Origin: Mnemiopsis leidyi
Taxonomy: Eukaryota; Ctenophora; Tentaculata; Lobata; Bolinopsidae
Length of the DNA: 60,592 nucleotides
Assembly: GCA_000226015.1 (NCBI GenBank)
Contig: JH152712.1
Location: forward strand, 128,991-189,582
Direction: 5' to 3'
The notes under the pieces are model-generated. The model did not search any database. It saw only the letters and a list, made by a program, of their open reading frames with translations, and was not told the DNA's origin. The position numbers were made by a program, and so were the translations under genes. Below, piece by piece: positions 1 to 14,400 of the stretch (positions are counted from its first letter, which is position 1; every line of letters begins with the position of its first letter).

Positions 1-263
<263 letters not shown>

Positions 264-320
264 CTCAAAACAATTACTTGGACCTACTGCTTCAGACGAT
301 AACGTTCCAATCTGTTTCAG

Positions 321-2487
321 ATTTTACACTGGTTGATGACGAGGGAGAGCCAATAGTAGGACAGAAGGAAGGAATTCTGCTTTACAAGACAGGAACCGTC
401 TGTGACACTGGTTTCTCAGACCAATCTGCCAGCGCTCTTTGTCGCAGGATGGGATTCTACGGAGCCAAATCGTGGAGAAGCGGTCCAAGCCAGGAGGACG
501 GCCGAGATATCGCCCTGGGAAGTGTTAGGTGCAGCTCGGCTGCCTGGTCATCGTGCGAGTTGTCAGAATCGAATTCTTGTAGTCATAGCAACGACGTTTT
601 CTTACACTGTTATAGTAAGTGTGTTTCTATCCTTTCTAATATTCGTCATGAAAATAAGATACACAGGCCGCAGCGCCGCACAAATAGAAGTCTTTATCTA
701 AACATTGAGATCTAAACTCTGAAGCAAGCACACATCGCAGCGTTCGACATAGTAGACGCTAACGGTATCAGTGTTACTGACGAGGGCGAGGGACTGTTGA
801 TCTACAAGGACGGCACAGTATGCGACGACTATTTCAGCGACAGTTCAGCAGACGCAATCTGCCGAGAGATGGGTTTCCACGCCGCATTGTCGTGGAGAAA
901 CGGGTACTTCTACAACGTCCAACAGGATGCCAGAGCTATTCGTTTGGATGATGTAGCCTGCAGTTCAGACGTCTGGACTGAATGCTCTCACTCAGAGACT
1001 CACAATTGCAATCATCATGAGGATGTTCACATTTCTTGTGAACTAGGTAAAAATGCGTTTTAAGAGATTCAATAGGACTAGGAGCACGTCAAGGGATAAA
1101 CTGGGCGAAAAAATACTCTAGAAAAGCTAAGAGCAGTTATCTATAATTTCGTAGCAACTAAATTTTTTAAAACTCTGTACGTATCTCTACACTCGGTATG
1201 TTAATGTATGGATCGTACAACACTTTGTTTCAGCGACCCTACGAGACGGAGGTTGGACAGACTTTGGGGATTGGTCGGAGTGTTCGGAAGCGTGTGACAC
1301 CGGCACCCAGACCAGGACCAGGACCTGCACCAACCCTGCCCCCCGGTACGGGGGTGCAGACTGTGAGGGAGCTGCCTCCCAGACGAGGAGATGTAACCCT
1401 TACCCATGTGATGGTGCGTCGAGAATATCATAAGGATTTAGCTGTTGGAACGTGGCATTTTACATTCCGCAGTCTTTCAGCTTTAAAACATCTATTATGC
1501 ATGATGATATTCAATGAGGCAAAGATCTATTGCAAATAAAATAGTGATTGGTAAAAATCGTAAAAACACAGTATTACTATATTAATTTAAACAACTTAAG
1601 AGTTAAGAACAAGATACCAAAAACAATACAGGATTTGTTATCGTCGACCTGGAGGGTAACGAAGTGAATTCTAAAGAAGAGGGTCTCCTCCTGTACGGAG
1701 GTGGGACTGTCTGTGATGACTTCTTCAACTACAACGCTGCCAACGCCATCTGCAAGGAGCTGGGATTCGGGGCAGCGTCCCACTGGGCCAGTGCGGGAGG
1801 ATGGGGAACTATCCAGGGGACAAAACAGATCAACTTGGATGACGTTCGGTGTAGTGAAGATGGAGTTTGGTCCTCTTGTACATATTTAACGAGCCACAAC
1901 TGTGGACACAACGAGGATGTCCTGCTCGAGTGCCAGAGTATGCCCTTATACATAGCAATAAGACTTTAAGGAATGTTCTTTTTCCTTTCATTTTGTTCAA
2001 CAAACACTTTCGTACGAAGCGAGAGGTCATTATGCAAACATTTCATAACTATGATACAATAGTGATACAATGATACAATAGATGATACAATAGATTCTAA
2101 TTGAGCGTTATGTTGAAATGCCAAAAATCCTGAAAGCACACAAGGTTTTGTTATCTACTTGTAAAATTCCAGATTTCGCTCTGGTAGACGAGAGTGGGAA
2201 CCCCGTAACAGGTCACCAAGTCGAGGGACTGCTGCTATACCAGGACGGTACAGTCTCGGGAGAAGATCTCAGTGAAACATCAGCTCACGCTATCTGTAGG
2301 GAGTTGGGGTACCATGAAGCGACCGCCTGGAGGACCGGGCTGGAGTACGGATCTCAACAGAGCGGAAGGGTAGTCACCATGGGCAACGTTGTTTGTACTT
2401 CTGATGTCTGGTCAGAGTGCTCTTTTGATACCTTGGATACGGCTTCGGGCAACCATGACGACGATGTGCTACTTTCTTGCGAATATG
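321..2487 (+). other. SRCR-SRCR-TSP1-SRCR-SRCR domain block
   Basis: Exons 321-614, 741-1046, 1632-1937 and 2173-2487 each encode one SRCR-like domain of about 100 residues. The pattern is G-LLxY-x-GTVCDD, AICREMGF, then a Cys-Ser pair, W-x-C, NCxHxEDV and a final Cys. This is the six-cysteine (group A) SRCR layout, although the usual W-G-T-V-C is replaced by a W-less form. The exon at 1234-1413 inserts a TSP1 repeat (core [18 protein letters not shown]) between the second and third. All five are phase 1-1 exons, so each can be added or lost without a frameshift. The fourth SRCR has lost two cysteines (see findings). Confidence 0.88.
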
Positions 2488-5400
2488 GTATGTCTTGAAA
2501 TCTTATCTAGGCAGTTATATTTACATGTTGTTTGTTCGTAAGTTTTTCGTTATTTGAACAATAACAGAGCAAGTGATTTTCAAGGCTGATTATTAACTTT
2601 TGTAATATTTTGTCATTTCAGCTCCTGTTTGTGTAGATACAGAGGGTAACGGGTATCAGGTAAAATTCCCTGCAGCAACTGTCTTGTGTGAGAAAATCGC
2701 TATATGGTGGACTTAAGGTTGATCTGCTTAATGCAAAATCTCATCCTCAAGTGATATTTTCTTACTATCATTTAAATTCCATTTCCTCAATTCTAGGCCG
2801 GGCAAGGCTACACAGACGACCTAAACCCACAGAAGACTTGCACGTGCATACAAGACGGAAGTTTCGTCTGTGGGTGTCCAGCAGACAATGCAGTGTGTCC
2901 CGGAGGAACCTCCCGGTGGACAGACGAAGAAACTTGCGAATCGAGATGTATCCCAGGTTTATCTCCAATTTTCAATCAAACTCATAAGTCACCGAAAACA
3001 ACAAAGACAGCTTGATCTAATTACACCAAGTCATTCAAGTAACTTTTTTGGATATCATGAGTCATCTGAATCATGAATGAACGAATTTTATTCATTCAGG
3101 TCACTCATGATATTTATAAAAATATTTCTTTTCATGACTTCATGATAATTTGGATAGATATTAGATAAAACAAACTGAGCTGTATTTGATTTCATCAGGT
3201 CCCGCATATTGCTCCAGCTCAGGAGATCCTCATTATCTGTCGTTCGATGGTAGATACTTCGACTTCCATGGACAGTGTACTTATCAGGCGCTATCTTGTG
3301 ACGATTTCACGGTTAGATTTAAGTCTTGATAGAGCGATAGATTCCGAAAACTTAGTATACATAATTTATGCGTAATTACAAAGTCCCGAACACTTTGTCT
3401 TTCTTCCACAATCACAAATGATGGCTTGAAAGAAACTTGATGTAATTCTGAAAAGTACCGTCTAGCAGAGTAAAGGACTAGAATCAGTTGAAGACTAAAC
3501 TAAGTATTGTCCCACTCTCAGGTTTACTTCAAAAATGTGGATCTGTACAGGAGCCCCATTAGATACACACAACGAATGGAGCTGGAATTCAAGGGTCACA
3601 AATTCGTCATTGGACGTAGAGCGACTGCCACTGTTGATGGCGTTAGGGTAAGCAGGACGAGAAAGAGGTTGAGAAGCGGGGAAGATACATAATACACCAA
3701 TTTTTAATAGTTCATTTAACTTTAACCGGTAGGGACGTAGCGGGAGAACACATCTTAGGTTAAACATTTAGAGTTAAAGACATTCAGAGTTAAAGAAGAC
3801 ATTTAGAGTTTAACATTTAGAGTTAAAGACATTTAGAGTTTAACATTTAGAGTTCAATATTAAGAGGTAAAGACATCAAGAGTTCAACATTTAGAGGTAA
3901 AGACATTTAGAGTTTAACATTTAGACCTAAAGACGTCACTATAAATATTGTTATGTTTCTGTGCGCTAAGATCTTGCTCTGTTATAGGTGCAAACTCCAT
4001 ATGTGAAGAGGTTCACGAATGGAGACAAGGTCGAGCTTGTACACAACGGTCAGTTGGAGATCAGGTTGTACAGCAAAAATAGGGACCCCTCTGTCAGGAT
4101 GCGATCAAACGACGGAAATAGGTGAGGAAGGAATAAAGACAGAGCCAGATTGAAACAGTTCAATCTATATTTTAGACTCTAGCTCGGAAATTGCCCTCTA
4201 TTTTAGTCCGAATGCAAACTCCCGATGTTTTGTTAGCAAACCTACAATTTTCAGCTACATAAACGCAGAAATCTGGCTGCACGGCTCGTGTGCGGGGATG
4301 ACGGAGGGGCTGTGTGGCAACTGGAACGGAGACAGATGGGACGATCTCCTTAACAACGACCCCAACGCTCAGGGACAACTCTTTGAGCAGTACGATGAGG
4401 ACTGTCCAGCTCCGCCCCCACCCTACGACCCTTGTGAACAGATCGGACCTAATGCTAGAGCTGAGGCGGAAGCTATATGTAACACTTTAACAGGTACTGA
4501 GAGTGAAGTCGGATTTAATTCTTGAAACGGGAAGTGAGTTTAAGGGCCAGTTGTTGTTGTATGGATCTTGAAGCATGAGGATGCTTGTGTTAGAACATAA
4601 ACATTATATTGTTTAGTATGCTATAAGCTGTAAAGCGCTTACCTACAGACATAGACCACGTGAGAGTGATAAGCCAATGAGAGCTAGATTATCTCGTGAG
4701 GGCAACGAGCCAGTAAGAGCGATGCAGCCTTGGCTGCATCCTCACAGTGAACACTTTTTGATCACGAGGGCGTGCATGGACCAATGAGATCTAAGAAACG
4801 TCTACTGCGAGCCAATGCTAGACAGTTGTAAAATGAGCACAGACGTGAGCAGACGTTAGCAGGGCCATTAAGTGATAATCGGGCAGACAAGCGTCTCGCT
4901 TTTCTAATAATCGTCCTAATCGTCCGGCGGCTAACCGTGACCTTGGAAGAGGCGTCACCATGAGGCGTCGCGTCATGTCATGTGGGACGTGACGTTCAAC
5001 CAATAATGAGCCAGAGTTTCGAGTGATCAAGTGCGAGTGGAGAATGTCCACGGTCACGTGAGATAACGAGCGATCACGAGAAAGAGTCACGTGCGTCTAG
5101 GGGTAATAGACTGGAAGTTTTTTCCAGCTAGTTACAGCCGCAGGTGAGAATTAAAGAAAACCAATGTTATAAAAGGAACTTAATTATTTGTTGAAGTAAC
5201 AAGAGTCGTCGTATGTGCACAGCAAAATACTGTTTTCTCTCAGAAAGTCCGTTTACACCGTGCCAAAACGCAGTGCCAGTAGGAACCGTGAAAGAAGGTC
5301 TTCTTGCCACATGTGTCACTGATGTCTGTCAGTGTAACCTTGACAATGTAAGTGTTCAGGTTTATCTATAAAAGGATAATAAGAGAATAAGAATTGGATT

Positions 5401-8400
5401 TTTGGGAAAGTTTAAGCGGCAAACGTTGATAAAAAGTGGAATGATGAAAATGCAAAAATCTTCATCATTTGAAATCTGGTAATTTTCGACCTTGACGTGC
5501 TTTATCACTTTAATTGCACACTGCTAAATTTCCCGTCTTAAAATCCTTCATGGCACGATTTGACCCTGGACATTTCAGAGCTGTGCATGCGATCAGTTGG
5601 AGGTGTACGCTCAACAATGTATTGAAAACGGGGTGGATCTCAGCAACTGGAGGGTTGAAGTAGAGTTCTGCCGTGAGTCTAGAGATGATGAGATACACAC
5701 TTTATTCTTAACAAGCAATTAAGTCATTCAGAACAAAGCTACGCTACAATTATTGATTTAGCTTGATATTTATTCAGCTAGATTTAGCTAGATAAATATT
5801 ATAGGGTTCAAATATTAAGCTTATAGTTTACCCAGTAATCTATGTATTATAAATACCGCCCCACAATCTCCACCTCCTCAGCCTACATGTGCCCTGATGG
5901 ACTGGAGTACGCCTCGAACCGCCAAGTTCCCCTCCCCTCCTGTCTGGACAGAAGTCCTGCCAGTACCGGCACACAGAGAGGATGTTTCTGTGCGGAGGGA
6001 CGGTTCCTCCAGGACGGTGTGTGTGTGGAGCCGGACCAGTGTAGATGTCTGCATGAGGGTGTCTTTTACAGTGTGAGTAGGGATGGAAGACGGTGGCTTA
6101 TTTGATATTTCTATTAATATGAATATGACATTTCAATGATATTATAATGTCATTAGGAAAACCATCTTGTCTTCTGGGAATATTTTGTACTTTTTCATTG
6201 ATAACACGACAATTTCATTATGAATTGTAAATCGAATTTTGCAAGTCGCATAATGAAAAGAATGATTGTCACCTGCTACCAAATATTAAGTCTTACGTAT
6301 GGCCTGAAGTCAAGAGAGTTCGACTTGAGACGCGGTGATTACTTTTGAAGCCAACGATTATGATGACAAATACTAAAATGTTCCTTCTAAAAAGCTCACA
6401 AGGAGGACAGTCTTAAAGGCCTAATAAAACTACCAAGCTAAAGAGTACACTTCAGAACGGTGACGAAATAAGAGACGAGGGAGCGTGTCAAGTCTGCACG
6501 TGCGAGGACGCAGGCGAGATGATATGCGAGGAAATGAGTTGTCCAGATCTGGATTGTGCTGACGACGAACTTGTGGGATACAGGGAGGATGTGTGCTGTC
6601 CCTACTGTCTGGCTGACTGGGTCGAGGTAAGCATCTTTGTTGCTTAAAATCAAGATCATTTCCCACAACTTGAAGTGGTTGTAGCGCTTATCAGCATCTT
6701 TATTGGCCGAAATTAAAATTATTTCCCACAACGTGAAGATGCACGATTTTCTGGATTTAGGGGACTTCGAAACAAGGTACGGTTAGAGTTCTTCAAATTT
6801 CTAGCACAATTATACACAAAACTGAATACCATTCATAACCATAACTAGAGGAAACACGAATAAGAAGACTGAATCATTTTCACTCGTAGGCAGTCAATCC
6901 TTCTGTGGAAACCAGAAAAGGACAATCTGTGACGCTCACATGTGACATCCACGTGACCGGGGTCTCATCCAAGAATGTCTTCTGGTATAAGGACGGAGAA
7001 AGGGTCAATTCCGCGGATTACCAGCTTTCTACCAATAAGTAAGTTTTTTTATCGCCGTACTTTTTGCTCGTATCTGGTGACAATTTCGTGTCCAATTTCT
7101 AAATACTTTGAATACCAAGCTAAATTTCAGAGTAGGATAAATGCCCTAAATTTTCAGGAGGCAACTATCGTTTACAGATGCTGGAGCGGAGGACCGGGGA
7201 ACATTCACATGCGAGGCCAACAAAGACGGTAAAACCTCCTCTTGCGACTTCAAAGTAGCTGTAATAATCCCCGTGACATGCAGACACGAGGATGGTACTG
7301 AGTTTGAGAGGGGTACTACTTACAAACCCAACCAGGTATCCTCATTTTGTAGAGGCCCGCATCTGATTCGCGATACTTCCTGTTTCCTAAATCAATTACA
7401 TGTAGATGCAAGTGTGAATGTTACAAAGACCTGGAAAATTTAAAACTTAATGCGAATCTCCTAAATACCCACGGCCCATCCAAATGGTAAGTCTCTAAAA
7501 GAGACGGCGCATCCAAATGATAAGTTTCAAGAAGACGCAGTAAGCACTGTTACCTTAATTTTTTACCTCTGTTAGACTTCTATTTTCCAATTTACACCTC
7601 CAGCGTTTTTTTCAGAACACGGTTTGCTCATGCGACTCACGTGGACGAATCTCTTGCTCCTGCATAGATAACCCGAGCATCCAGTGCTCGGCCCCCACGG
7701 CTGGGGTCTGGTTTGACGAGGATTGTAACAAAGTCTGCGTGCTAGACCGGGCAACTTGTCGCAGCTACAACGATCCTCATTACAAGTCTTTCGACGGGTC
7801 GTATTATGACTTCCACGGCAGATGTACTTATCAGGCCGCCAGTTGCGGCGATTTCACGGTGAGAAAATAGGCTTGGCAGAAAACCTTAGGATATTTACTT
7901 CATATCGTAGAAGTGATCAAGAGAAATTAGTGTGTCATTTTTGAACCACATTCTAGGTTAAACTGAAAAACAAGGATTTGGGTGGAACCCCAACTTACAC
8001 AGACATAATGACTTTGGAGTTCAGAGGACACACGTTTGCAATTCACTCTGAAGGATACTCAGTGCATGTTGACGATACTCAGGTATTTGCATCAGACATT
8101 TAGAAAATATTTGGTCATTTAAACGATAACATCTGTTTATTACACCTTACCAATAAAAATAGACTCCTGGCATTTACTTTAATATGCGAACCATTGCTAG
8201 CTCATTCGGCATTTACTAACCTGTTGACAAAGTTTTATCTAGGTGCTCCAAAATCAAAAGGCAAAGCAGCAGGCAGCTAGCTGACCAGTTTTCGATAGTT
8301 AATTATGCGGTAAAATATTTGCAGGTCCAAGTTCCCTTTTACAAGCAGTGGAATAATGGTGATATAGTGTCCATCTTGAACAAGTAAGAAATGAAATTGG

Positions 8401-11400
8401 TCTTATCATTAAGTCAGTAGATCATACTCAATTAACATTACTCACCATAGTCTAGCAGATCATATTCAATTAACATTACTCGCCATGGTTCCCAAAATGA
8501 GAAGAACACTACAACGATCTACTGTGAAAAAAACCTAAATATGGTAATTTGCGATGGTGACTGAAATGAAAATGTGACAAACCTAAATAACATTATTTTC
8601 AGCGGTCAGCTCCAAATCACACTCTACAGCAAAGGTAGAGAACCCTCAGCAAGACTAACTGCAAGAATGATGGGTGGTGGACGGTGAGTAAAGCTACAGG
8701 AGGGGGTGAACAGATTTATTGGAATCACACTAGAAATATGATAAACTTGATGATAATATACGGCAGTAAGAGCAAAGGAAATGTGTTGAGGATTAAAATA
8801 ATGAGATACGCGCTCTTTGTTTACCATCTTCCAACACTAACAAGATGTGATCTTGCAGATGGATCGTCTGCAAACACTAACAAGATGTGATCTTGCAGAT
8901 GGATCAACGTAGAGATAGACCTACACGGATCGTGTGCAGCTGTATCTGAAGGTATCTGTGGAATCTGGGACGGAGATTCCAGCAACGAGTTTATCGACAA
9001 CGACGTGAACGCCCACGCTGCTCGGTACTTGGTCTGGCAGCCGGGTTGTCCTGAACCACCTCCCGCCTTCCATCCGTGCGATGATTTAGGTCCTGGCTTC
9101 AAAGACAATGCACGTGCTGTTTGCGAGACTATGGCAGGTGCGGACATTATCCAATATTCTCATACAGCACATTGCCCCAATGAAACGATCTATCACTTCT
9201 AATCAACTAGACTACTCAGATTCAACGTAGCAGGCTACTTTATCACACTATTGAGCTAATCTTCAACGGCCGGGATAAGGTTTGGTATGCTTGGTGCAAG
9301 GTAAGGCCGCGGTCTTGGGATTGGGGAACGGTCTACGTTAGCAGGCTGGGTAGTGGGTACATGCCATGTTAGTTAAACTTAGACCAGCGTATTAAAATCT
9401 CCTTTACACAGCGGCGCCATTTGCACAGTGTAACAACGTTATTCCGGTCGGGGACGACGAGGGTGGCACCATCTACACATGCATGACTGAAGTTTGCAAT
9501 TGCTTCGGCGATAGGGTAAGAGTCCACCTACGAATTTCTGTTACCGATGTCAAAAGAAAGAATTGGCAACTTTAAAGAAAAAAATTGTTCATTTTTAATG
9601 GAATCTTGAATTTTAAATGAAATCTTAAAGAACTTAATCTTTACTTTTTGCAGTCCTGTGCGTGTCCTGAGTTCGACAATTACGCAGAAGAATGTATTAG
9701 CAACGGAGTTGATCTCAGCAACTGGAGGCAATCTGTTGAATTTTGCCGTGAGTCATAAAACGTTACCATAATACTATCTCAATAACTTCTAGTTTTCTAT
9801 TCTTCCTTGAAAAGTTACAAGCTTATAGTAATCTAGTTCTACCAAAAAGCCGGCCAGGAAAATCAAATAAACGAGATATGTATATCCAGCGTACGAGTGT
9901 CCAGAGGGCAGGACGTACATGGCAAACGGACCGGTTCCAACCCCAACCTGTCTAGACAAAGATCCTGAACAGACCGGAACTCAAAGAGGATGTTTTTGTC
10001 CCAGAGGTCAATTCTTGCAGGATGGAGAGTGTGTGGATGCGGACCAATGTTTGTGCATTCACGAGGGAATATTTTACAACGTAAGTAACACGAGGATCAA
10101 ACATTAACATTTTTGGATAAACAGTCATTAACATTTCTGGATAAAGGCCACAGATATATTAAAAGGTTGAATTATAACCATAAAAACTTAAGATATTCAA
10201 TGTTCCTTCTAGAAATTCTCACAAGGGGAGCAGTTTTAGAGGCCTGATAAAACTACCACGCTAAAGAAGGCAGTTTTAGAGGCCGAATAAAACCACCACG
10301 CTAAAGAGTACACTTCAGAACGGTGACGAGATAAGAGACGAGGGAGCGTGTCAAGTTTGCACGTGCGAGGACGCAGGAGAGATGATATGCAATGATATAG
10401 TCTGTCCTGAACTGACCTGCGGGGCAGACAATCTCGTAGCGTACAGAGACGACGTTTGCTGTCCCTTCTGTATAGCTGACTGGGTCCAGGTATTGGGGGC
10501 CGGGTGTTCAGTATTGTTCAGTATTGTTCAGTATTGTTCAGTATTTTTTATTATTTTGTTTTGTTCAGTATTGTTTTGTAATTTGTATTGTTATGTTTTT
10601 GTACTGTTCAGTGTTCTTTTAGTTCGACCGTTCGATATGACTAGAAGACTTTAGTCCAGTGGATAAACTGTTGTTGCCACATTCTCACTGAAGAAAGGCC
10701 CGAAAGACCCACTTCATAACTCTTCAGTCCGTGAACCCTGAAGTGCAGCTAGAAGCCGGTCAAGACGCAGTATTGACATGCTCTCTTCTCGTTCCTAATG
10801 TAAACAGGAAGTCTGTTGTCTGGCGGAGGGATGGGGAGGTTGTGACAGAGGGCATTTCAAGGAGCAGGTTTTGATATTTTATTGTTTTTTGTAGAGTCCC
10901 TTTGTGGCGGTGCTCTTCTTTTAGTTAATGTGTTTCTTGGCTTCAATTTAATTTATTGAAACCAGGAAATAGCTCGTTCAACCCATTTTTCTATAATTTA
11001 ATATTGTTAATGAAAGAATGCGATTAAAGAAATTTGTTGAAATCGAAAACCTAATCACTATTTTACATCAATTAACAAAAAACCTAGACTCGAGCTGACA
11101 ATAGCTTCTACTGACTCTGGCGCTTACACCTGCTCCGCAACTAAAGACGGAGTGACTGACTCTGCCGAGTTCGATGTCAACCCACCTCCAGTTGTTCCAG
11201 GTTAACGCCAACTATTATGTCACATAAAATCAAAGAATTAAATTACTAATACAAGAGATAATTGAATAATCAAATTTAAGAGACCTCACACAGTTTTAGC
11301 TATCTAGCAAACGAGGAAGTTCCGATCAATAAACCCGTTTTCAGTCGATGGAGGCTACACTGACTTTGGGGGCTGGTCTGCGTGTTCAAGAATATGCGGT

Positions 11401-14400
11401 TTTGGAACCCAAACACGGAGAAGAACCTGCACTAACCCTGCACCTGCCAATGGTGGTGCTGACTGCGTTGGACCAGATTCGGAAAAACGAGAATGCAAAC
11501 TAAGAGAATGCCCAGGTTTTGCTTTAATACATAAAAATGACATAGAGCTTTTAAGAAAATATCCCAAACAAAAAGACAAAAACTAAATTTAGCTGTAGAC
11601 AGTAAGCGTTTTCAGCTAATAGAATAAGTAACAAACACATTGACGTAAATTACTTAAACCATTAGTAAATGGTGGATACAGTGACTTTGGAGATTGGTCA
11701 GAATGTTCAGCTGAATGTGGAGGTGGAACTCAGACAAGAAGTAGAACCTGCACAAACCCCGCTCCTGCTAACGGAGGACTTGATTGCGTAGGAGACAGCA
11801 CGGAAACCAGGGAGTGTAATACTAATGGATGCGAAGGTAAAATTCAAAAGCGTAAAACACTATGATCAATATATTGTGAAACTGAAAAATTGCCTAATCT
11901 TTTACGATAAAACATCGAAAAAGCAGTGTCTTATCTTTTCTATGTTACCTCGAAAATCCGCCTTACATTTTTCAAACATCATTTCAGAGGCCAAAGCATC
12001 ATATTATAGTCTTGGGCCACTGGATTTATTATCGAGGAATAGAAAAAACAAATTTCATCCACAGAAAATCATCATTCACTCTAACCCAAACCAAAATGCA
12101 TATTTCAGTTGACGGTGGATACAGTGACTTTGGAGACTGGTCAGAATGTTCAGCTGAATGTGGAGGAGGAACNCAGACTAGAAGTAGAACCTGCACAAAC
12201 CCCNNNNNNNNNNNTGCCTTGCATTTCTCAAACATCATTTCAGAGGCCAGAGCATCATACTATAGTCTTGGTCCACTGGATTTAAAATCGAGGAATAGAA
12301 AAAACAAATTTTATCCACAGAAAATCTTCATACACTCTAACCAAAACCAAAATACATATTTCAGTTGACGGTGGATACAGTGACTTTGGAGACTGGTCAG
12401 AATGTTCAGCTGAATGTGGAGGAGGAACACAGACTAGAAGTAGAACCTGCACAAACCCCGCTCCTGCTAACGGAGGAGCTGATTGTGAAGGAGATAGCGC
12501 TGAAACCAGAGAATGTAACACGCAGGGCTGCCCAGGTAGGCTTTAACACTTCCAGTAGATTTTCTGGTTTATGGGTACAACTTTCGCACTGTATTGCCAC
12601 CACTCTAAGCCTCTCTTATCAGGTGAAGATAGTTCTGAAATCTGAATTTCATAGTTCATAAAATTCAAGGCTTTGACCTGATATTTGCTTTCTTTTCAGT
12701 TGACGGTGGATACAGTGACTTTGGAGACTGGTCAGAATGTTCAGCTGAATGTGGAGGTGGAACTCAGACTAGAAGTAGAACCTGCACAAACCCCGCTCCT
12801 GCGAACGGAGGAGCTGACTGTGAAGGAGACAGCGCTGAAACCAGAGAATGTAACACACAGGGCTGCCCAGGTAGGTCTTTAACAATTTCAATAGATTTTC
12901 TGGCTTTTGGGTACAAAGTTAGAAATTTATGGCCACCACTCTAAGCCTTTCTAATCAGGTGAAAATAGTTTTGAAATCTAGATTTCATAGTTTATTAGAA
13001 ATCAAGGCATTATCTAAATATTTGCCTTCATAATTGGAAAGCCTTAAGATTGAAAAATGCAACTTTTATTCCTTTCAGTTGACGGTGGATACAGTGACTT
13101 TGGAGACTGGTCAGAATGTTCAGCTGAATGTGGAGGAGGAACTCAGACTAGAAGTAGAACCTGCACAAACCCCGCTCCTGCGAACGGAGGAGCTGACTGT
13201 GAAGGAGACAGCACGGAAACCAGAGAATGTAACACACAGGGATGCCCAGGTAGGTCTTAAAATGTGTAATTGATCATTTTTGATCTTTATGGAATATTGA
13301 ACCAGGTTAAATCATTTTTGGTTTACCCTTATTATTAGACCAGCAAAATGATTATAATCATTTTAGGGACATTCATAGCTGCACCGGAACGCCGTAAGCT
13401 ATGTGCCACTTGTTATTGAGTTATTCAATAACAGAACACCATTTCTATCTTAGTGACATTTAGAGCTGAAAAGCAAACTTTGCATCACCTTTCAGTTGAC
13501 GGTGGATACAGTGACTATGGAGATTGGTCCGAATGTTCCGTTAAGTGCGGAGGAGGAACTAAGACCAAAACTAGAACCTGCACAAACCCCGCTCCTGCGA
13601 ACGGAGGAGCTGACTGTGTAGGAGACAGCACTATAACTAGAGAATGTAACAAGCGTGCTTGTCCAAGTAAGATATCATTGATTAATGGACAAATCAAGTA
13701 CAACTTTTCCTTATTTGATTATATGATATAGGATGATCTTGTGATCCTTCGCTGTCTTCTTGACTGACAGTGGACCTGAGATTAAAGGCGGGGCGGAAGA
13801 AGCGAAAAGGATGGAGGGAAGCGGGTGGACGGAGGATAGAAGGGGAAAAGGTTGAGGGAAAGAGGAGGGAGAAAGGATAACGAAGTGGGAGAGATGATTT
13901 ATCTCTACTAGATTGCGAACAACAATAACAATTACTCCATGTTGATCATGATCATAGGAAAATTCTGGTGTCAGTGGCCATGGTTCAAATTCCAGGGTGT
14001 TAGACTCTGGGCCGTTTTCCTTACTGAGTTACTTTGCTCAAGAATGAAACATAAAGATTCCTGAAACTCGTATTGATTATCAGTTGACGGAGGGTACAGT
14101 GACTTTGGAGAATGGTCAGAATGTTCCGGCGTTTGTGGAGTTGCGGGAACTCAGAGAAGGTTCAGAACGTGTACCAACCCGGCCCCTGGCCGTGGAGGAG
14201 CCGTCTGTCGCCTTCTCGGACCTAGAGTAGAGATCAGAGATTGTGTCTCTGCTGACTGTGGTAGAGTAGTTTATTTTCCTGTCTTACCAGTTGATATAAA
14301 ACAAAGAGGAAGGGAAATTATCTTTATCCTCTGACAGGAACTCGTTGATTTCATGGCTGAAGCCAAAGAAAAACGCACGATCAAATAGAAAGTTTGATTG

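Noticed and set aside
12365-13273. Plus-strand open frames with a [14 protein letters not shown] theme over the TSP1 exons
   Set aside because: They are the out-of-frame reading of the TSP1 exons; the true frame gives cysteine-rich TSP1 repeats with matching phases.
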